DNA of 9,166 nucleotides, from contig SLLJ01000241.1 in the NCBI GenBank assembly GCA_007134165.1, positions 1-9,166 on the forward strand, in the 5' to 3' direction. This DNA is from Nitriliruptoraceae bacterium (lineage in GTDB: Bacteria; Actinomycetota; Nitriliruptoria; Nitriliruptorales; Nitriliruptoraceae). A program made the translations under genes and the position numbers. This document shows, piece after piece, positions 6,919 to 9,166 of the stretch (positions are counted from its first letter, which is position 1; each line of letters opens with the position of its first letter). The notes beneath the pieces are model-generated. The model was not told the DNA's origin, did no database searches, and saw nothing but the letters and a program-made list of their open reading frames with translations.

Positions 6919-7455
6919 GTGCACGTTCCCGTCACCGACCTGATCGGCCACCCGGGTGCCACCCGGGCGCTGCGCCGTGCGGTCGAGGTGGCGGCCTTCG
7001 GTGATGACCCGTGGGCTCCGGCGGAGGGTGCCGTCGAGGACCCGGTGGAGCTCGACCTGCACCTCGACTCGGTCGTCGAGGGCATCCTGGTCCGCGGTCG
7101 GGTGCGCGCGCGCCTCGAGCGGCCATGCGGCCGCTGCCTCGAGCCCTGCTCCGACGACCGCGAGGTCGAGGTCGCGGAGCTGTTCGTCGACCCGGCCCGG
7201 CGTGAGGAGGGTGAGCAGGACGACCCCGGCTATGAGCTGATCGACGACCTCACCGCCATCGACCTGACCACGATGGTCCGTGATGCGCTGCTCGTGGACC
7301 TGCCGGTGCGCGTGCTGTGCGACGAGGAATGCCGGGGCCTGTGCGCGGTGTGCGGGGCCAATCGCAACCTCGACGACTGCGGTCACGAACCGAAGCCTGC
7401 TGCCGACCCACGCTGGGCCGTGCTGGCCGAGCTCGACCTGCGTGACGAGGCCTGA
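6919..7455 (+). CDS. DUF177/YceD family protein, ribosome biogenesis
   Basis: Member of the DUF177 (YceD) family, found beside rpmF in most bacteria and linked to 23S rRNA accumulation; molecular role not settled. It has 178 residues, the usual size, and is cytosolic. After a short N-terminal 'DLIGHPGATRALRR' (7-20) come the domain core 'PVELDLHLDSVVEGILVRG' (42-60) and the first cysteine group (Cys70, Cys73, Cys77 in CGRCLEPC). A second group follows (Cys134, 138, 142, 145, 154 and His156), with CRGLCAVCG at 138-146 as in zinc-binding members. It ends with the family's 'DPRWAVL'. The GTG at 6919 is the only start that places the conserved N-terminus; GAAGG at 6905-6909 is nine bases away, rather far. 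The frame is open upstream into sepIVA but without similarity. It is 35 bases ahead of rpmF and surely co-transcribed with it. Confidence 0.9.
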   Translation: MHVPVTDLIGHPGATRALRRAVEVAAFGDDPWAPAEGAVEDPVELDLHLDSVVEGILVRGRVRARLERPCGRCLEPCSDDREVEVAELFVDPARREEGEQDDPGYELIDDLTAIDLTTMVRDALLVDLPVRVLCDEECRGLCAVCGANRNLDDCGHEPKPAADPRWAVLAELDLRDEA

Positions 7456-7490
7456 CCCGAACCCGACCCGCCCGACCAGGAGTCCGTCCG

Positions 7491-7670
7491 ATGGCCGTCC
7501 CGAAGCGCAAGACCTCCCGCTCTCGCACCCGCAGCCGCAAGGCGCAGTGGCGTCGCACCTCGGTCCCGACCGCCGCGTTCTGCAAGCGGTGCAAGGCCCC
7601 CACCCGTCCGCACACCGTGTGCGCGACCTGCGGCACCTACGATGGCAGAACGGTGGTCGAGGTCGACTAG
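7491..7670 (+). CDS. rpmF: 50S ribosomal protein L32
   Basis: Small basic protein of the large ribosomal subunit, 59 residues. The N-terminus 'MAVPKRKTSRSRTRSRKAQW' is the L32 signature. Cys31, Cys34, Cys44 and Cys47 (CxxC-x9-CxxC) form the zinc ribbon, so this is the zinc-binding form and not the cysteine-free paralogue that some actinobacteria use under zinc starvation. The ATG at 7491 follows AGGAG (7478-7482) by eight bases. Its TAG stop shares one base with the GTG of rnc. The pairing with DUF177 upstream and RNase III downstream is the standard actinobacterial arrangement. Confidence 0.97.
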   Translation: MAVPKRKTSRSRTRSRKAQWRRTSVPTAAFCKRCKAPTRPHTVCATCGTYDGRTVVEVD

Positions 7671-8413
7671 TGGTCGCGGATGCGGAGGTCGGCGATCTCT
7701 CCTCGGCGCTCCGGCTCGCCGTGCTGCTCGATGTCCACCTCGACGCCATCGAGCTGCTCGAGCAGGCGCTGATCCACCGCTCGTGGGCGTTCGAGCACGG
7801 GGGCGTGGCGCACAACGAGCGCCTGGAGTTTCTCGGCGACGCCGTGCTGGCGCTGGTGGTCACCGACGAGATCTTCCAGGCCCACCCCACCGACCCCGAG
7901 GGTCGGCTGGCCAAGCTGCGCGCCGCTGCGGTGCGCACCGGCACCCTGGCGGCGGTGGCGCGGGATCTGGGCCTCGGGGCGTTCGTGCGGCTGGGGCGTG
8001 GCGAGGACGCCTCCGGGGGCCGTGACAAGGACTCGATCCTGGCTGACACGCTGGAGGCCGTGTTCGGCGCGGTCTACCTCGACCAGGGGTTTGCGACCGC
8101 CTACGACCTGATCCAGCGGCTGTTCGCCGGGCGGCTGGTCGGGCTGGCCGCACACACCGAGTCGTTGGACTACAAGACCAGCTTGCAGGAACTCACCGCC
8201 CTGCGCTTCCAGGTGCTGCCCCGCTACGAGCTCAGCGATGTCGGACCCGACCACGACAAGCAGTTCACGGCCACGGTCTCGGTGCGCGGCGAGGTGGTCG
8301 GACAGGGAGATGGGCGCAACAAGAAGCAGGCCGAGCAGCGGGCCGCCCGTGAGGCCTACCAGCGGTTGCTCGAAGTTCCCGAACCTCCGGCGACGCCCGC
8401 GGGGCGGCGGTGA
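7670..8413 (+). CDS. rnc: ribonuclease III
   Basis: Double-strand-specific endoribonuclease that releases 16S and 23S rRNA precursors and processes some mRNAs; acts as a dimer in the cytosol. It has 247 residues, the normal length. The catalytic domain (about 10-160) contains the signature HNERLEFLGDAVL (48-60) with metal-site residues Glu50, Glu53 and Asp57, and the second motif ILADTLEAVFGAVYLD (123-138) with Asp126 and Glu129. The double-stranded RNA-binding domain runs from about 167 to 235 (YKTSLQE at the start, 'GRNKKQAEQRAA' with the lysine patch near the end). All catalytic acids that I can check are present. The GTG at 7670 overlaps the rpmF stop by one base (TAGTG), with GAGG (7659-7662) seven bases before it, so it is coupled to rpmF. 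Confidence 0.96.
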   Translation: MVADAEVGDLSSALRLAVLLDVHLDAIELLEQALIHRSWAFEHGGVAHNERLEFLGDAVLALVVTDEIFQAHPTDPEGRLAKLRAAAVRTGTLAAVARDLGLGAFVRLGRGEDASGGRDKDSILADTLEAVFGAVYLDQGFATAYDLIQRLFAGRLVGLAAHTESLDYKTSLQELTALRFQVLPRYELSDVGPDHDKQFTATVSVRGEVVGQGDGRNKKQAEQRAAREAYQRLLEVPEPPATPAGRR

Positions 8414-8439
8414 ACCGGCCGGGTCGGGTCGGCTAGGGT
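8410..8439 (+). promoter_or_regulatory. candidate promoter of the Fpg-like gene
   Basis: GTGAAC (8410-8415, overlapping the rnc stop) and TAGGGT (8434-8439) lie 18 bases apart. Transcription would start near 8446, giving a leader of about 30 bases. The spacer carries GGGTC at 8421-8425 and 8426-8430, with a third copy at 8436-8440. Together with the 64-base gap, this suggests the gene can be expressed apart from rnc. Confidence 0.35.
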
Positions 8440-8466
8440 CGGTCCCCGGTGCCTGGAGGCGTGGAT

Positions 8467-8471
8467 CGGAG
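8467..8471 (+). promoter_or_regulatory. ribosome binding site that decides the Fpg-like start
   Basis: CGGAG lies six bases before the GTG at 8478 but only three before the GTG at 8475, so the second of the two adjacent GTG codons is favoured. A better-looking GGAGG at 8455-8459 is too far (15 bases or more) from either start. Confidence 0.5.
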
Positions 8472-8477
8472 TCCGTG

Positions 8478-9166
8478 GTGCTCGAACTGCCCGAGGTCGA
8501 GGTCCTCCGCAAGGAACTCGAGAAGGAGGTGGTGGGCAAGAAGGTCAGGGAGGTCACCGTCCAGACCCCTTCCATCGTCAAGCCCTACCACCGCAACCGA
8601 CCGGAGTTCGTCAAGGCCCTCGAAGATCGCAAGATCGAGGCCGCGCGTCGCCGCGGACGCACGCTGTTCCTCGACCTCGATGCCGACCTGACCTGGATCA
8701 TCGACCCTGGGGAGCACGGCTCGCTGCACCGCGAGACGGCCAAGCAGGCCGCCGCCGAGGACACCCACCTGGTGGTCAGCTTCACCATCGGTGGCGCGCT
8801 GCACGTCTCGGACGCGAGCGAGAACCCCGACGTGCACACCGGCGTGGTCGATGCCGCCTCGTCCCTGGAGGCGGCCGGGATCCCTCCCGACGCACTCGAT
8901 CCACTCGACGACAACCCGACCTGGATGGAGTTCGCGCGGTTCTTGCACGAGGCCGACCGGCCGCTCAAGCTCCTGCTCACCGACCAGTCGCTGATCGCGG
9001 GGCTCGGGCCGGTCTACAGCGACGAGATCCTGTGGGAGGCCGGGCTGCGCCACGACCACCCCTCGGCGAAGCTGTCCTCGCAGGAGGTGCGCCGGCTGTA
9101 CCGAGCCATGCAGGAGGTCATTGTTTCGGCCATGAAGGCGGCCGGCTCCTCGCTCGACGAGCACGA
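8478..9166 (+). CDS. Fpg/Nei-family DNA glycosylase homologue lacking key catalytic residues (partial, runs off the window)
   Basis: The first 229 residues of a protein with the fold of formamidopyrimidine-DNA glycosylase (MutM), which normally excises 8-oxoguanine; the C-terminal zinc finger would lie beyond the window. The N-terminal 'ELPEVEVLRKELE', the 'ARRRGRTLFLDL' strand, and the helix-two-turn-helix region 'LLLTDQSLIAGLG' with 'VYSDEILWEAG' (166-189) show the family. Compared with E. coli Fpg as I recall it, the nucleophile Pro2 is Leu2 and Lys57 is Arg61. The HLGMSG loop reads DPGEHG (76-81), so Met74 becomes Glu79. The DPRRFG loop is replaced by DASENP (112-117), and the Asn of GLGN is Pro178. 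Glu3 and Glu6 remain. With GTG 8475 as start, residue 2 would be Val, shifted by one. Position after rnc is the usual place of fpg in actinobacteria. It is probably a divergent member whose reaction is unknown, perhaps binding DNA without cleaving it. Confidence 0.82.
   Translation, partial: MLELPEVEVLRKELEKEVVGKKVREVTVQTPSIVKPYHRNRPEFVKALEDRKIEAARRRGRTLFLDLDADLTWIIDPGEHGSLHRETAKQAAAEDTHLVVSFTIGGALHVSDASENPDVHTGVVDAASSLEAAGIPPDALDPLDDNPTWMEFARFLHEADRPLKLLLTDQSLIAGLGPVYSDEILWEAGLRHDHPSAKLSSQEVRRLYRAMQEVIVSAMKAAGSSLDEH

Noticed and set aside
6748..8049. A 433-codon minus-strand open frame opposite DUF177, rpmF and rnc
   Set aside because: It covers three conserved genes on the other strand and has repetitive Arg/Ser/Pro composition without a domain.
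8394..8406. CGCCC/GGGCG stem at the end of rnc as a terminator
   Set aside because: Only five pairs, inside the coding sequence, and no T-run; expected by chance at this GC content.

Overview
This window is GC-rich (about 70 % by eye). It uses many GTG starts and carries ten genes, all on the + strand and tightly packed. The right-hand two thirds hold the order rsmD - coaD - sepIVA-like - DUF177 - rpmF - rnc - fpg-like, a conserved housekeeping block of Actinomycetota. The CoaD 'KGLR' motif, the SepIVA-like coiled-coil protein and the zinc-type L32 agree with that phylum. A deep-branching lineage such as Acidimicrobiia is plausible, but this is inference and I cannot place it lower.

Layout. 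(1) 106-894 is a short-chain dehydrogenase/reductase with an altered active site. (2) 938-2977 is acetoacetyl-CoA synthetase (AacS). (3) 3008-5161 is oligopeptidase B, a trypsin-like S9A cytosolic peptidase. Its last ten bases overlap (4) rsmD (5152-5715), which overlaps (5) coaD (5712-6221) by GTGA, so these three look like one translationally coupled unit. (6) 6252-6782 is a short SepIVA/DivIVA-like coiled-coil protein. A 136-base spacer with two stem-loops and a candidate promoter follows. (7) DUF177/YceD (6919-7455), (8) rpmF for L32 (7491-7670) and (9) rnc for RNase III (7670-8413) then form a ribosome-biogenesis unit. (10) A formamidopyrimidine-DNA glycosylase homologue starts at 8478 and runs off the right edge.

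How the genes fit together. AacS activates acetoacetate to acetoacetyl-CoA; the SDR beside it may or may not act on a related substrate. RsmD (16S m2G966), DUF177, L32 and RNase III all serve ribosome assembly. CoaD makes dephospho-CoA, and SepIVA-type proteins act in septation and envelope growth. A TAGNNT hexamer sits just upstream of five of the ten starts and looks like a -10 element. It supports short leaders and, for aacS, helps choose the start.

Most noteworthy: the Fpg-like protein has lost the N-terminal proline nucleophile, the conserved active-site lysine, the void-filling residues and the conserved asparagine of the DNA-binding loop. It is probably not a standard 8-oxoguanine glycosylase. 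I see no mobile element, CRISPR array, tRNA or rRNA.
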